Shown piece after piece: positions 1-18,559 of a stretch of DNA of 52,500 nt; within the stretch, counting starts at the first letter, position 1; each line of letters opens with the position of its first letter. Source of the stretch: Armadillidium nasatum (Eukaryota; Arthropoda; Malacostraca; Isopoda; Armadillidiidae). The stretch covers positions 398,325 through 450,824 of the forward strand of contig SEYY01000160.1 of assembly GCA_009176605.1 (NCBI GenBank), given 5' to 3'. The notes beneath the pieces are model-generated. The model made no database searches and had not been told where the DNA came from. It saw only the letters and a list, made by a program, of their open reading frames with translations. The position numbers were made by a program, and so were the translations under genes.

Positions 1-3110
<3,110 letters not shown>

Positions 3111-4290
3111 TTTTTAACAGTTAATTGCCACTCACTGGCAGAGCCCTTTTCGAGGAGGGAACATAGATATTAAACTAAAAAGGAAAAAAAACTTACACCT
3201 GCTCGAACCTTACGCAAATCTCTGGGGTGGGCACAACTGAAGTCTTGAAGAGAGGAAGATTAAATGCAAAATGAAATGCAGAATATGGGAAGGAGTTCCA
3301 CAGAAAAGAGATGACTGGAAAGAAGGAGGCTCCACAACGAGCAAGCTTGGGGTTTCCAGTATTCGCACAAAATTCGTGCAAATGCAGAACATCCCTTGTA
3401 CTTCGAAGGCGACGCAATGGTGGTTAAATACGAGAGTTCTGTTACTTCTAGCACCTGCCATTGTAGTATCTATATAAAGAGAAAGCACGTCAACATCTTG
3501 TAGAGATAAAGGATCAAGTGAGTTTGAAAGTAGGAGACAGTTTATTAATCTTTTAGTCTTAGACTCAACCTTATCCAGAAGAATGGAAGAGCCTGAGCTC
3601 CCCCAGATGTGAGAACATTACAACATAGAAGGGTGAATAAGATCCTTATGTAATTGGAGCAACTGTTCAGAAGACAAAAATTTACGCAATCTGAACAGAG
3701 CACCCAGCTTCTTTGAGGCCACTTTAGCAACCCTTGGTTTAGGTTTAAAAAACAATTTGTCGCTTATGTTTAAAGCAAGAACGTTTGTTATGTACAGGTG
3801 AGACAGAGAGCCATCGAAGGAGGAAAGAAAGTTAGGAGGTGTTTTTGAGAGGGAGATGTGAAGAAGTTGAGTTTTTAAAGAGTTAAATTTCACAAGGCTA
3901 CGGTGACCCTTCCGGGAAATCCCATCCATCGCCAAGAAAGGAATCGGAAAGTTGAAGACTAGAAGCAAAAGAGGGAGCAGATTTAAAATAAGTAGAAAAA
4001 TGGAGAGTTGAGTCATCGACGTAAGAGTGAACAGAGTTAGAAGTGCATTTGAGAAGAACGTTAATGAAAAGTAGTAGTAATGTTAGAGATAGAACAGAAC
4101 GCTGGGAAACATCTCAGTTGACAGAAAAGGAAGAAAAGGTCGCTCCATTGACAAGTACTTCCGTTGAACGACCTGAGAAAAAGTAGACATGAGTAAGCAA
4201 AGAGAAGAAAGAAATCCAAAGAAAGGGAGCTTAGAGAGTAGCGACGCTTGCCATACCCGATTAAAAGCCTTGGGTATGTATTACGCCACC
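3111..4290 (-). mobile_element. LINE family B, 3' fragment
   Basis: Minus-strand copy of the LINE also seen at 44754-46105 and 50462-51660. It ends (3', near 3111) in a run of T on the + strand, that is a short poly(A) tail, after a conserved 3' segment read here as cactcactggcagagccctt. The left part (4016-4290) matches the RT region around SKAFDRVWH of the other copies. The endonuclease region is missing. Several frameshifts are visible. Confidence 0.8.
3618..4016 (-). pseudogene. LINE B reverse transcriptase C-terminal part
   Basis: Reads KFNSLKTQLLHISLSKTPPN, then a degraded SPVxNINILGLNISxKLxWKPH segment, then SKKLGALFRLRKFLSSEQLL. This is the thumb/connection region after the YADD motif in this Jockey-group LINE. 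It differs from the better copy at 44865-45962 by indels and substitutions, and the frame breaks on both sides (the next part is in the frame of 3545-3730). It is not functional. Confidence 0.75.
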
Positions 4291-7979
<3,689 letters not shown>

Positions 7980-7999
<20 letters not shown>

Positions 8000-8882
8000 G
8001 CCATATCAAAAAACTATATTAATAGCAATTGACATAAACAAAGCCTTCGATACTGTCCCGAGACATAATCTTATCCATAAAATCCTCCAATCCAACATCA
8101 CAACAAATACTAAGAAATGGCTATCCAACTTCCTATCAGGAAGAACCGCCCAAATACAACAAAACGGCCATAAATCACGTACCATCAACATAAGGAACGG
8201 AGTTCCCCAAGGAGCCATACTCTCTCCCACTCTATTCAACCTATACACAGCAGACCTCCCACAACCCCAAACAGCTTCCACCCGCATCACTTCATACGCC
8301 GACGACATAACTATTGCCACCACTCACAAAGACCTCACAACCGCAACAACACTCACACAAGACTACCTAACACAACTCCAAACTTGGCTCGTAGAAAACA
8401 GGAGGACGGCTTCACCAAACAAATCCTCCATAACCCTCATAACAACAGACAAACACATATCCAACACATACCCACAAGTCCTACTAAACAACACCCCCAT
8501 ACCCTTCAACAAATCCCCAAAGATTCTCGGCCTAACATTTGACACCCACCTCACTTTCTCCAAACACATTCAAAATAACACCACAGCCGCAACCAGAAAA
8601 CTCAACATCCTCAAAACAGTGGCCAACACTGACATACACAACAATATACAAACCTCAATTGCAATCTACAAACAATTTATACGCCCCACAATCAACTATG
8701 CCTCCCCCATCTGGCACCCTCTGCTCTCCGACAAAAACTTAACGACACTCCAAATAACACAAAATAAAGCCCTCCGCACCATTACCGGCTGCACACCCAC
8801 AACCCCTCAACAACACCTTCATAACGAAACCAAGATACTACCTATAAGGAACCACCTCGAAATGATAGGCACCCAATTCTAA
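7980..8882 (+). pseudogene. LINE reverse transcriptase, catalytic half
   Basis: Continuation of the preceding frame, with no ATG of its own. It reads LIAIDINKAFDTVPRHNL (RT motif A, near 8019-8072), GVPQGAILSPTLFNLY (motif B) and SYADDITIATTH, with the catalytic YADD at 8295-8306. Then follow PKILGLTFD and the IRPTINYASPIW segment typical of the thumb. It stops at 8880-8882 inside a region that should continue (GTQF followed by a stop). The polymerase core residues are all kept, so the breaks are probably recent. Confidence 0.85.
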
Positions 8883-9421
8883 AAACACGTCTACCCACAC
8901 ACCCATGTCACAATACTCTCCTCCAACCTACCCCACAGAGACTAACACAGCCTCCATCGTCCACAGGCGTCTTTTACAATCAGATCCTAAATCACATTCC
9001 CCCTCCTCCCCCCAATACTACAACAACCAAACATATACACACTCAACTAACTCATTCATATATGATCAACAGACCTCCAAACAGCATCCTTAACAAACCC
9101 CCTCCTGAAATAAACACCGACTCTAACAACCTCCCAAGACATTTACAAATCTCACTAGCAAGATTGAGATGCGGGCACCACCCAAACTTACAACATTACA
9201 AACACAAATTCAATTTAAACCAGGCAACATCTTCCACTTGTACCAGATGCAGAAGGGCCCCGGAGACCGTAAAACACTTTCTTTTAGACTGTCCCTCCAA
9301 CTGTCGCCCCAAAATCTCCTGGGGCATCACTTCTATGGAAGATCTCTGGACGAGACCGACTGCGGCGGGAGGCTTCATTAGCGAAGTGTGGCCGCCTCAA
9401 CAGGGGGTGGTCAGGGGGTGA
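8883..9421 (+). pseudogene. LINE ORF2 C-terminal Cys-rich tail
   Basis: After several stops the frame reopens at 9062-9421: RHLQISLARLRCGHHPNL, then CTRCRRAPETVKHFLLDCP (about 9239-9296). This C-x2-C-x8-H-x4-C pattern is the zinc-knuckle-like end of Jockey/R1/CR1-group ORF2 proteins. The part 8883-9060 is frame-broken. The 3' end runs into ggtaaaaaaaaggtaaaaaagg and then (TA)n. Confidence 0.8.
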
Positions 9422-9446
9422 GAAGGTAAAAAAAAGGTAAAAAAGG

Positions 9447-9568
<122 letters not shown>

Positions 9569-9570
9569 AG

Positions 9571-9695
9571 GTCTTTGTGCTCTTTGGTCTGCAAATGGGC
9601 ATTTATATGTGATGGTTTAGAACAGCGTTGGGATGATCAATTTCTTCGTGAAATTGGTTTAGAAGATTTGATTGAGAATAACTATGAAAAAATAG
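9571..9695 (+). CDS. FGGY: FGGY carbohydrate kinase, internal exon (N-terminal domain)
   Basis: A 125-bp exon encoding [15 protein letters not shown] then [19 protein letters not shown] and EKIG. This segment is characteristic of the FGGY_N domain of animal FGGY (D-ribulose kinase type) proteins, which phosphorylate a ketopentose with ATP in the cytosol. The acceptor is AAG just after (TA)n. The donor is G|GTAAGT at 9696, leaving phase 1. The next exon at 27892 supplies the two missing bases to complete Gly, and the joined text ([10 protein letters not shown]) matches the family without a gap. The preceding exon must end in phase 2 and was not found. Confidence 0.88.
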
Positions 9696-9938
9696 GTAAG
9701 TTTACTATATACATAGAATACTTGTACTTGTATTTGAGATTTCAAAAATCGAAAGTATTGTACTTAAGCTTAATGTACTTGTAAAAATATAAAATACTTC
9801 CAAGTACTTTTAAATACAAGTTAAAATTCAAGGTAAAAATCCTTAAAAAAAAAATACAATTTTATGTAAAGATAACAAAATGTTGGTTTGATACTGAAAT
9901 GTTATATTTTTTATAAAAGTTCTTGAATTTGAATAAAC

Positions 9939-9941
<3 letters not shown>
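9696..9941. other. FGGY intron, left part
   Basis: Starts with the donor gtaagt. AT-rich, with no coding signal. This intron runs to 27891 (about 18.2 kb) and holds the elements listed up to there. Confidence 0.6.

Positions 9942-10016
<75 letters not shown>
9942..10016. repeat. (TTA)n microsatellite
   Basis: Twenty-five TTA units. Confidence 0.97.
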
Positions 10017-10017
<1 letters not shown>

Positions 10018-10039
10018 ATAAACAAAAAAATTTAAATCA

Positions 10040-10870
10040 TTGTTCGTCAAACAAAATTTGATGATTTTTTGGTGCTGTTTGTGGCATGTGACCTGTCTGT
10101 TGTTGATAGTTCTTTTTTCTGATTTAATGAATGCAGCCGATCCTCACTATCAGATGCCAACATGCAAACACCTAATTAATAAATTTTTAAATGATAAGTA
10201 CTTGTTATTCAAGGTTGATATTGGAAAAAATAACTTGAGATTGCTCAGAATATTCTATCTTTCTTTTTTTTTTAATTATCTGGTTCAGTCGTCAATTGAG
10301 ATTTTACTTAGGGGTTGAACCTCATTAGATAGATAACTAGTGTTTAGAATGTAGTATTAACTTGCAAACTTATCCGTAGTCGTCACAATTACATTGCATG
10401 TAAAATTATGGAGAAAAATGAGCAAAATATAGTAGATTTTGATGTATAACCAAAGATTACTAATATAACTGATAATGCTCCAATATGACATCTGATTTTT
10501 TCTCTGCAGAATTTTCTGAAATAACAGTTGCTGAAGATAATCATGCAGACTTTGAAAGTAATGATTTAGAGAGTTTTAAAACAGATTCTGAGCTTCTTGA
10601 ATCACTGACAACTGACCATAATTATTGTTTTGCCCATACTTTGCAGTTAGAAATTAAAGATGTTTCAAAGAACCAGAATTAAGTATAACAGGCAAAATAT
10701 CAAAGTTGGTATGTTTTGTGCTTATGTCGACAAAAGCCACAGACGCTCTAGAAGTTAAATTGAAATATATTAATGATATGTGATATGTCTGAAATTTCTA
10801 AGGCGTTTGAGAATGAGACTGATTCGAGCTTATTTATCCCATGTGTTCGAAGACTAAAGTATCCTCTTGA
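10040..10870 (+). pseudogene. hAT transposase remnant (BED-hAT type)
   Basis: Three blocks in changing frames read like a BED-finger-type hAT transposase. LMNAADPHYQMPTCKHLINKF (10124-10189) is the segment usually written as ..DPxYQLPSRKHL. ITNITDNA (about 10456-10480) is the D of the second catalytic motif. CFAHTLQLEIKDVSK (near 10628-10672) is the C..H zinc-like segment following it. The frame is broken between blocks, and the N-terminal finger and C-terminal dimerisation domain are missing. No inverted ends were found. Confidence 0.65.
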
Positions 10871-10988
10871 GCAGATGCTCGAGTAGTTGGACTAAAAAAT
10901 CGAAAAAAATTGTAATTGCCACAATAAATAAAAATATACCTTTAATTTTACACTTGAAAAAAAGAATAAAAACTCATACGAAAATAAG

Positions 10989-11832
<844 letters not shown>

Positions 11833-11855
11833 TTTATGTTGGGTAATGGGGAAGG

Positions 11856-12352
11856 GTGCCTCAAGATTGGCAAGATGCCTGTATAGTTCCTTTATTTAAG
11901 GGAAAGGGGGATAAATTTGAGTGTGGGAGCTATAGGGGTATAAGTTTGCTTAGTATAGTGGGTAAAGTGTATGGTAGAATATTATTGAATAAGATAGGGA
12001 TAAATGAAATGATATGTGAAGAGCAAGGAGGTTTTAGAGAAGGAAGAGGGTGTATGGATCAGGTTTTTACTTTAAGAATGATTGAGGAAAAAAAGAGAGA
12101 AAAAGGGAAGGATGTGTATATGTGTTTTATGGACTTAGAGAAAGCATATGATAGGGTTCATAGGAATAAACTGTGGGAGGTTTTGAGGCAGTATGAAATT
12201 GAGGATAAAGTAATTTAGTGCATTTAATCACTTTATAGGAATAGTAGAGCGTGTGTGAGAATAAATAGAATGGAAATGGCGTTTTTTGAGGTGAATAATG
12301 GATTGAGACAGGGTTGTGTTATGTCTCCGGGTTTATTTAATTTAGTTATAGA
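11856..12352 (+). pseudogene. RTE LINE reverse transcriptase, N-terminal half
   Basis: Reads PQDWQDACIVPLFKGKGDK, YRGISLLSIVGKVYGRIL, EEQGGFREGRGCMDQVFTLR, and motif A FMDLEKAYDRVHRNKLW. Then a stop at 12216-12218, and after a shift NGLRQGCVMSPGLFNLVID (motif B). The last codons run into the inserted transposon, and the sequence resumes on the other side of it (14188) with the target duplication in frame. This layout is typical of the RTE clade. Confidence 0.85.
12345..12352. repeat. Target site duplication, left (foldback hAT copy 1)
   Basis: gttataga, repeated exactly at 14188-14195. Eight bases is the hAT superfamily size. Confidence 0.85.
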
Positions 12353-12504
12353 TAGGAACCGACCGGGGCCCCGGCCCCGGCCAACCCCGGCCATTTTTAC
12401 TGACCCCGGCCCCGGCCCCGGCCCCGGCCAAAAATCAGGGAAAACCGGGGTTGCCGGCCGGGGTTAAAATGGCAAATTATACTTAAATTTATTTTTTTTT
12501 TTAA

Positions 12505-12603
12505 ATTTTCAGACCATTCTGCTGAAACTTTCAGTTATATAGATTTTTTACCGGTAAGAAAAGTCCATTTCTAGCGTTTTTCCGAGTCTATTACGGTTAA
12601 AAG

Positions 12604-12634
<31 letters not shown>

Positions 12635-13430
12635 ACCCTTTTTTAATTGAATGGTAGTGCCAAACCACTTTTTAGAATGAGCTGAAAATTGGATTATTTA
12701 TTCAAAATTAAATGGGATACAAAAGTCTCTAATAGACTTTTGTTCCCATAGTTATAGGAAAAATGTTATATGCCAAAAACTGACCAACTATAGAAAAAAA
12801 AATTTTTTTGAACTAAAAAAATCCACCTTTTCAGACAAAATTTAAAAAAAAAAAAAAATACAACTATGACATTTCCTATTTTTGGTGTGTATAGAGGAGG
12901 GGTGGGGCTACAAATTCCTCTATGTACTTTATTCGATGACATTCGTTGGTTTTGAGATATAGCCTTCAAAAAGGTCCATTTTTGGCCAAATTTCAAAAAT
13001 TCCCAAAGTTTGAGAGGCTATATCTCGCTTCAAACAAAAAGCATTTAAATATGCATTAAATAAATATTGTTGCCCTGCCCTCTTCTAAACAATATTCACA
13101 AATAAAAAAATAGTAGGTAGCGTTTTTTATAAATAATTTTTTCCTCCAGAAGGGTACGATTTTTGCAAATTTTTTTTCAAGTGCTTATATAACTTTTCTA
13201 GACGTGATATCAAAAACCTATTACCACCAATGCAAGAAATTGGGGCAAAGGTATTCAGCTAAATTTTCAGCTCATGTGGACCAGTGGTTTGATCCAGTTA
13301 TTCATTTTTTTCAACTTTGGGTCCAAATAAGTTTCAAACCGTTATAGACTCAAAAAAATGCTCGAAATCAACTCAGAACTTCGTTAAAAAATTCACATAC
13401 TTTGAAAATTTCAGCTCAATCAGTCAAATA
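12505..13430. repeat. Internal imperfect palindrome of the foldback element
   Basis: Words on the left reappear inverted on the right with a constant centre near 12970-12990. Examples: gagtctattacggtt (12584) with aaccgttatagactc (13337); caaaccact (12661) with agtggtttg (13283); gagatatagcc (12953) with ggctatatctc (13016); ctgctgaaactttcag (about 12520) with tgaaaatttcagctca (about 13402). A transcript through it could form a roughly 450-bp imperfect hairpin. The same layout is in copy 2 (31490-32400). Confidence 0.75.
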
Positions 13431-13539
13431 ATAAAAAAAAAAATTTCAAACAAAATATAAGAAAATTAAGATTTTTTTTTTCTGTTTCTTTTGACCGCTC
13501 CTTTTCTGCTAGTGAATGTTCATCTTTGTATTTTGATTT

Positions 13540-13698
13540 TAGATACTCCAAAAAGATTTGGTTGAAATTTTTTTACTTGTAGCACCCGGAGGTTCTCTTC
13601 TAATTTTCTGACTGCAGATGTTAACATTTAGCTATTTCGAGCCTATCCTGAAACATTGCAAAGTATTCAAATACTGCAGAAGCTGATCTTTTAGCCAT
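13540..13698 (-). pseudogene. BED-type zinc finger fragment of a hAT transposase
   Basis: From an ATG at 13698 the minus strand reads MAKRSASAVFEYFAMFQD, RLEIAKC, then a frameshift (one extra T after the first Cys codon), then CSQ-KIRR and a degraded KKISTKSLW-like block. This matches the better copy at 32511-32687. It is the N-terminal DNA-binding finger of a BED-hAT transposase with the rest of the gene gone. Confidence 0.65.
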
Positions 13699-14187
13699 AT
13701 TGACTGAAAGTATAAACAAAATAATAATTTTTAAATAATGCAGCTAAATTATACAAGTTTGATACATGGCAATAAAATAACAATGATATGTATAAATACA
13801 GGTTAAATTGATAATTTTATATCTTATATTTTTTCAAACTTTACCTTAGGGTCTTACTTAAGTAAACCTGTTGAATCACTATTATGAATTAGAATATCTT
13901 TTTTTTAAATTTTTGTACTTTTTTTAAACTTTAACTATACAAAACTGTAATTTTTTGATTTTTTTTTTGGAGAAAATGCATATAATCATTAATTTAAGTG
14001 AATGTTGGCTATTCTACTCCTTCCTTACAATTAAATAAACCTTATATCTAATTTTCTTAACCTTAAATTTCAGTGCTTTTGACCTCATTACAAATTTTAG
14101 GAAACCCCGGCCAGAACCCCGGCCCCGGCCCCGGCCAAATTTGGGTGACCCCGGCCCCGGCCAAATTCCAACCCCGGTCGGTTCCTA

Positions 14188-14195
14188 GTTATAGA
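14188..14195. repeat. Target site duplication, right (foldback hAT copy 1)
   Basis: gttataga, identical to 12345-12352; the LINE reading frame resumes here. Confidence 0.85.
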
Positions 14196-15050
14196 TAAAG
14201 TGGTGAGGATGATGGAAAGAGAGGATAAAGGGGGGAGAATGAAGGATCAACAAGATATATGGAATGTAAATGTGTTGTTATATGCGGATGATGATGTACT
14301 TTTGTCTGAGTCACAAGGGGGTTTGAAAGTTTTGGTGGATGAGTTTGTAAAATGTTGTGATGAGTTAGGCTTACGAGTGAACGCAGGAAAGAGTAAAGTG
14401 TTATGGATGAAAAATGGGGAGAGTGTATATAGGGTTGTAGGTGGGGAAGATGAATTGCTAATTAAGGTGGGGAGGGAGAGATTGGAATGGGTTAATTCTT
14501 TTAAATATCTGGGTGTGAATTTTGAGGGGGTGTTTGTGAGGGAGATGAAGTAAAGTATAGAATAAGGGAAGGGGAGAAGGTGTTGGGAGGCTTGAGGGAT
14601 ATTTGGAAGAGAGGAAGGTTGACAAGAGAAGTGAAGAAGAAAATGTTTGAGGGATGCTGTATTCCGGTTGTTATGTATGGGAGCAAGGTGTTGCGGTTAA
14701 ATACGAGAAAAAAAAAAGGTTGAGGTTTTCGAAATGAAAGGTCTGAGAGCGGTATGTGGTGTAAGTAGAAGGGATAGAGTTAGGAATAAGAGAATAAAGG
14801 AGCAATGTGCTTGGGGAAGGTGTATGGTTGAGATAGCTGAGCAGAACATGTTGAGGTGGTTTGGGCATGTTTGTAGGATGATTGATGAGAGAATTGCTAA
14901 AAAGGTGTTTATATCGGAAGTTGAAGGTGTAAGAAGTAGGGGGAGACCTAGGGGAGGTTGGGTAAGTGGGGCAAAGGAGTTATTGAGGGATAGAGAGTTG
15001 GGATGGGAGGAGGGTTGACGGAGGACAGGAATGAATGGAAAAGATTGGTG
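14188..15050 (+). pseudogene. RTE LINE reverse transcriptase, C-terminal half
   Basis: Resumes after the inserted transposon: VIDKVVRMMERED, then LLYADDDVLLSES with the catalytic YADD at 14281-14292, then LGLRVNAGKSKVLWMKNG and FKYLGVNFEG. After frame breaks near 14553-14730 the C-terminus reads MKGLRAVCGVSRRDRVRN, NMLRWFGHVCRM and RSRGRPRGGW (14734-15018). The GHVxRM and GRP-W motifs are the usual RTE C-terminal signature. Broken by at least two shifts, so not functional. Confidence 0.83.
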
Positions 15051-15130
15051 AGGGGATGAATGCTGTTAAGTTGTGACTTGTGGTAGTCAACACCCCACGT
15101 TTGGGAAAAATTGAGAGTAAAAAAATATAT

Positions 15131-15138
15131 ATATATAT
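15131..15138. repeat. Putative hAT target duplication in (AT)n, left
   Basis: atatatat immediately before the inverted end at 15139; the same eight bases follow the other end at 16917. Because both flanks are (AT)n the match is not independent proof. Confidence 0.5.
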
Positions 15139-15150
15139 TAGAGGTGGACC

Positions 15151-15240
15151 GGATATCCGCATCCGCACCATTTTTCCAATATCCGCATCAGCGGATATCC
15201 GCAAATGGATATCTGCAACCGCATCCGCATGCGCGGATAG
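15151..15240. promoter_or_regulatory. Subterminal repeat array, left end of hAT
   Basis: Repeated ATCCGC words in both orientations (ggatatccgcatccgc, tatccgcatcagcggatatc, ctgcaaccgcatccgcatgc). Such arrays are where hAT transposases bind; that role is inferred. The block gcggatagtaaaaaattac near 15233 recurs in the same orientation at 16881-16899. Confidence 0.6.
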
Positions 15241-15294
15241 TAAAAAATTACGTATCATGCAATCGATAAAAACTTTCAAAGGAAAAACTTTGTA

Positions 15295-15741
15295 TTGAAT
15301 GCAGAACCTCTTTCTGAGCGCCATACAGGCAACTATCTTGAAACTGTATTTGAAAAGATGCTAACAAAATGGAAGATTTCATTAAATGAAGTGCACTGCG
15401 TTGCATTCGGGCACAAATATAAAAAAAAAGCACTTTCTCTGGCAAGAGTGAAAAATGTAGATTGCTTTGCACACCAAACTCAGATAGTAGTTAAAAATTC
15501 TATTATGAGTCAAAAATGTGTATCCAATTTAATAACCAAATGTAGGTTAATTGCTACGCATTTCAATCACTCCGTTGTAGCCCAAAATGAGCTGAAGAAA
15601 ATACAAACAAGATTAAATGTTCGTCCACTTTCTGTCATGCAAGATATTCAAATACGCTGGAATAGTAGTTTGCATATGCTTGAGAGGATGAGCGAAATTA
15701 ATGAGGCCATTTGCCTTTATGCTTCAAGCAGCACAAAATAA
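15295..15741 (+). pseudogene. hAT transposase, middle part
   Basis: A 148-codon frame reading RHTGNYLETVFEKMLTKWKI, then KALSLARVKNVDCFAHQTQI, and IRWNSSLHMLERM. These are typical of hAT transposases: the RNase H-like fold with the C-x-AH segment and the (R)WNS motif before the insertion domain. Where a catalytic D-N motif is expected the text reads VAFGHKYKK, so that acidic residue appears lost. The protein continues in the frame of 15711 after a shift near 15720. Confidence 0.8.
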
Positions 15742-16154
15742 AGCCTCTAACAGCTGACGAAAATGACATTTTAAATAATTGTATTAATATCCTTAAGACT
15801 TTTGAAGAATTAACAAAGACTATAAGTTCATCTGAATCATGTTTGTCAGATGTGATACCACTTGTTTCAACATTGAAAGTTGTGTTAACAAATGTTATTA
15901 AGTCTAAGGGAGTTTCAAGGATGACTGAAACATTAATGAAGGAGATGAACGACAGATTTGAAAACCTGGAAAATGATGATGCTTATACAATTGCAACCTT
16001 TTTAGATCCTAGGTACAAAACAAAAATTTTTAAACCTTTGTTTCTCAGAATGTTAAAAATCAAATTAGGATGCTTATGCGATGAGATGATAAAAACAGCT
16101 AAAATAACGCATCTTCAAGAAAAAGCCAAAGCTCTCAGATACAAAAGAAACTAA
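15711..16154 (+). pseudogene. hAT transposase, insertion-domain part
   Basis: Continuation of the previous frame: KIKPLTADENDILNNCINIL, KTFEELTKTISSSESCLSDV, IPLVSTLKVVL, then AYTIATFLDPRYKTKIF. The LDPRYK motif is a standard hAT landmark ahead of the dimerisation domain. It ends at a stop after KALRYKRN and resumes in another frame at 16183. Confidence 0.82.
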
Positions 16155-16182
16155 ATCTGTTAGCTTAAACATTGCTAAATCA

Positions 16183-16521
16183 ATGAAAGATCTAGCTTCC
16201 AGCAGAGATGAAGAATCACAGTCAGAAGTGTCAAAGGATACAATATCGATTATTGAAAATTATCTGAAACTCCCACGTTTGGAGGCAGATAAAGACCAAC
16301 TGGTTTGGTGGAGAGATAATTGCAAAAGTTTTCCTTTTTTTGCTGAGCTGGCAAGGACTTATGTATCATGTCCTTCAACTAGTGTTGCTAGTGAGCGTTT
16401 TTTCAGTGGAGCAGGCCTCATTTACGACGAAAAGCGAACCAAACTTTCACCTGCAAGAGCCCAAAAGCTTTTATTTCAAAAAAATAACTTACTAATTATT
16501 AACTTCAAATGGAATATGTGA
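16183..16521 (+). pseudogene. hAT transposase C-terminal dimerisation domain
   Basis: Reads LVWWRDNCKSFPFFAELAR, YVSCPSTSVASERFFSGAG and YDEKRTKLSPARAQKLLF. This is the hAT C-terminal dimerisation domain, including the P-[ST]-[ST]-x-x-S-E-R-x-F-S core that carries the third catalytic Glu. This domain is intact here (113 codons including the stop). Confidence 0.88.
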
Positions 16522-16556
16522 AACTGTGAAGTGTGAAGGTAATGCTGAACTACTGG

Positions 16557-16674
<118 letters not shown>

Positions 16675-16825
16675 CCTTTTTCCAAATGGGTGGAGGTTGG
16701 GGAAAGAGGTTGGTGGGGTGTTCAAGAGTTGGGTCCCCGTCCCACACCCTGGTAACATAGATTCTGGATATTATATTTAAAATTCCAAGAATCTATGGCA
16801 AAAACTCTTAAAAAATTAAACTATC

Positions 16826-16900
16826 AGCATCCGCATCCGCATCTGCGGATATCCGCAATTGAATATCCGCATCCGCATCCGCGGATAGTAAAAAATTACT
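16826..16900. promoter_or_regulatory. Subterminal repeat array, right end of hAT
   Basis: Repeated CATCCG/GCGGAT words (cagcatccgcatccgcatc, tgcggatatccgcaattg) next to the right inverted end, mirroring 15151-15240. Inferred transposase-binding region. Confidence 0.6.
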
Positions 16901-16912
16901 ATCCGGTCCACC

Positions 16913-17569
<657 letters not shown>

Positions 17570-17674
17570 GTTGCAGGAATTTTTATGTTTTTAAAATAAA
17601 CTTTGAATATCTAAAATATTAAAGGTTGGAATGAAGCAACGTTAGAGGTTGTATTAATTATTATTAGAACAGCT
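17570..17674 (-). repeat. LTR-like terminal repeat of gypsy I (3' side)
   Basis: About 100 bp aligned with 21495-21590 at roughly 80% by eye. On the minus strand it starts tgtagctgttct. Confidence 0.55.
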
Positions 17675-17752
17675 ACATTTTATTATATATATGAAGTTCG
17701 CTGCGATTCAGAAAAGTTAAATTTTACTATATTAAAGAAAAGTTTAAATAAA

Positions 17753-17754
<2 letters not shown>

Positions 17755-17820
<66 letters not shown>
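17755..17820. repeat. (TTA)n microsatellite
   Basis: Twenty-two TTA units. Confidence 0.97.
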
Positions 17821-17821
<1 letters not shown>

Positions 17822-18064
17822 GTTAATATATTTATCGAAATATAAGCCTTAATAAATGTTAATAAATATTATATTAAAATAAACATTAATAGCTATATTA
17901 AAAATAAACATTAGTAAATTTTATAAAAAAATGTTTTAGAATCAAAATAGATGTACATTATATACATTTTCTTTTGCATAAAATTTAAAGAAAATTATTT
18001 TATACATCATTTCAATATCACTTTTCAATATCATTTCAATATTTTATTTATTTATTTATTTATC

Positions 18065-18331
18065 TTATTTTTTTTGAAGACAAAAAGCGTTTCCAAAAGT
18101 GGAGTCACCATATATTAAAACGAACTTTTCGCACGTGGTTTCTTTTTGATTTTGGACGATCTGTGCAGTCATCATCGTTGACTGGAGTGTTTTCAAGTGA
18201 AAGTGATTCCATTCCACATTCGGAGAAAAATTTAGCTGAGAGGTTGGAGGAAAAACGGCAGGCTTGTGGCAGCTAATGGAGACGACATCAGTATTTTCAT
18301 CGGGAAGTTTAATTTTATAGCATCGATCCAT
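18065..18331 (-). pseudogene. Gypsy I integrase C-terminal tail
   Basis: Reads MDRCYKIKLPDENTDVVSIS followed by CHKPAVFPP. This is the (F/Y)-x-I-x-L..DxVSIxRLKPA ending of gypsy Pol proteins, the small beta-barrel after the integrase core. A Cys stands where Arg-Leu is usual. The rest of the frame to LQKK is not recognised. Confidence 0.65.
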
Positions 18332-18559
18332 TCGTTGAAAAACTTTGAAAGTACCAGAATAAGGTGCTTTCTAACTCTTGCGATCGAATCGAAAAAAGAC
18401 ATGAGAATATGTTTGAAGTTAAGTAGTCACGTAAGACGAATAATTGGAAGAATGAAGAAAAGGTAATAATTATCGAAAATGAAGTTGCTTCATACGAACC
18501 ATGAATTTTTTCATGTACTCATCGCAGGAGTCCTTTGTTGGACCCTGAAGAAGTTCTAA

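Larger units (their letters stand above)
12353..14187. mobile_element. Non-autonomous hAT-type foldback element, copy 1
   Basis: A 1835-bp element with inverted ends taggaaccgaccgggg / ccccggtcggttccta and an 8-bp target duplication. Both ends carry GC-rich subterminal clusters of CCCCGG/GGCC words (12361-12470 and 14103-14180) that stand out from the AT-rich interior, likely transposase-binding arrays. The left-central part (about 12500-13430) is a long imperfect palindrome. The right part holds a decayed BED-finger coding segment on the minus strand. A second full copy lies at 31376-33150 and a fragment at 28575-28790. It sits inside the RT frame of an RTE LINE. Confidence 0.85.

Noticed and set aside
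18065..18331. An envelope gene of gypsy I
   Set aside because: The frame begins with a typical integrase C-terminal ending, and no signal peptide, furin-like site or membrane segment was seen.
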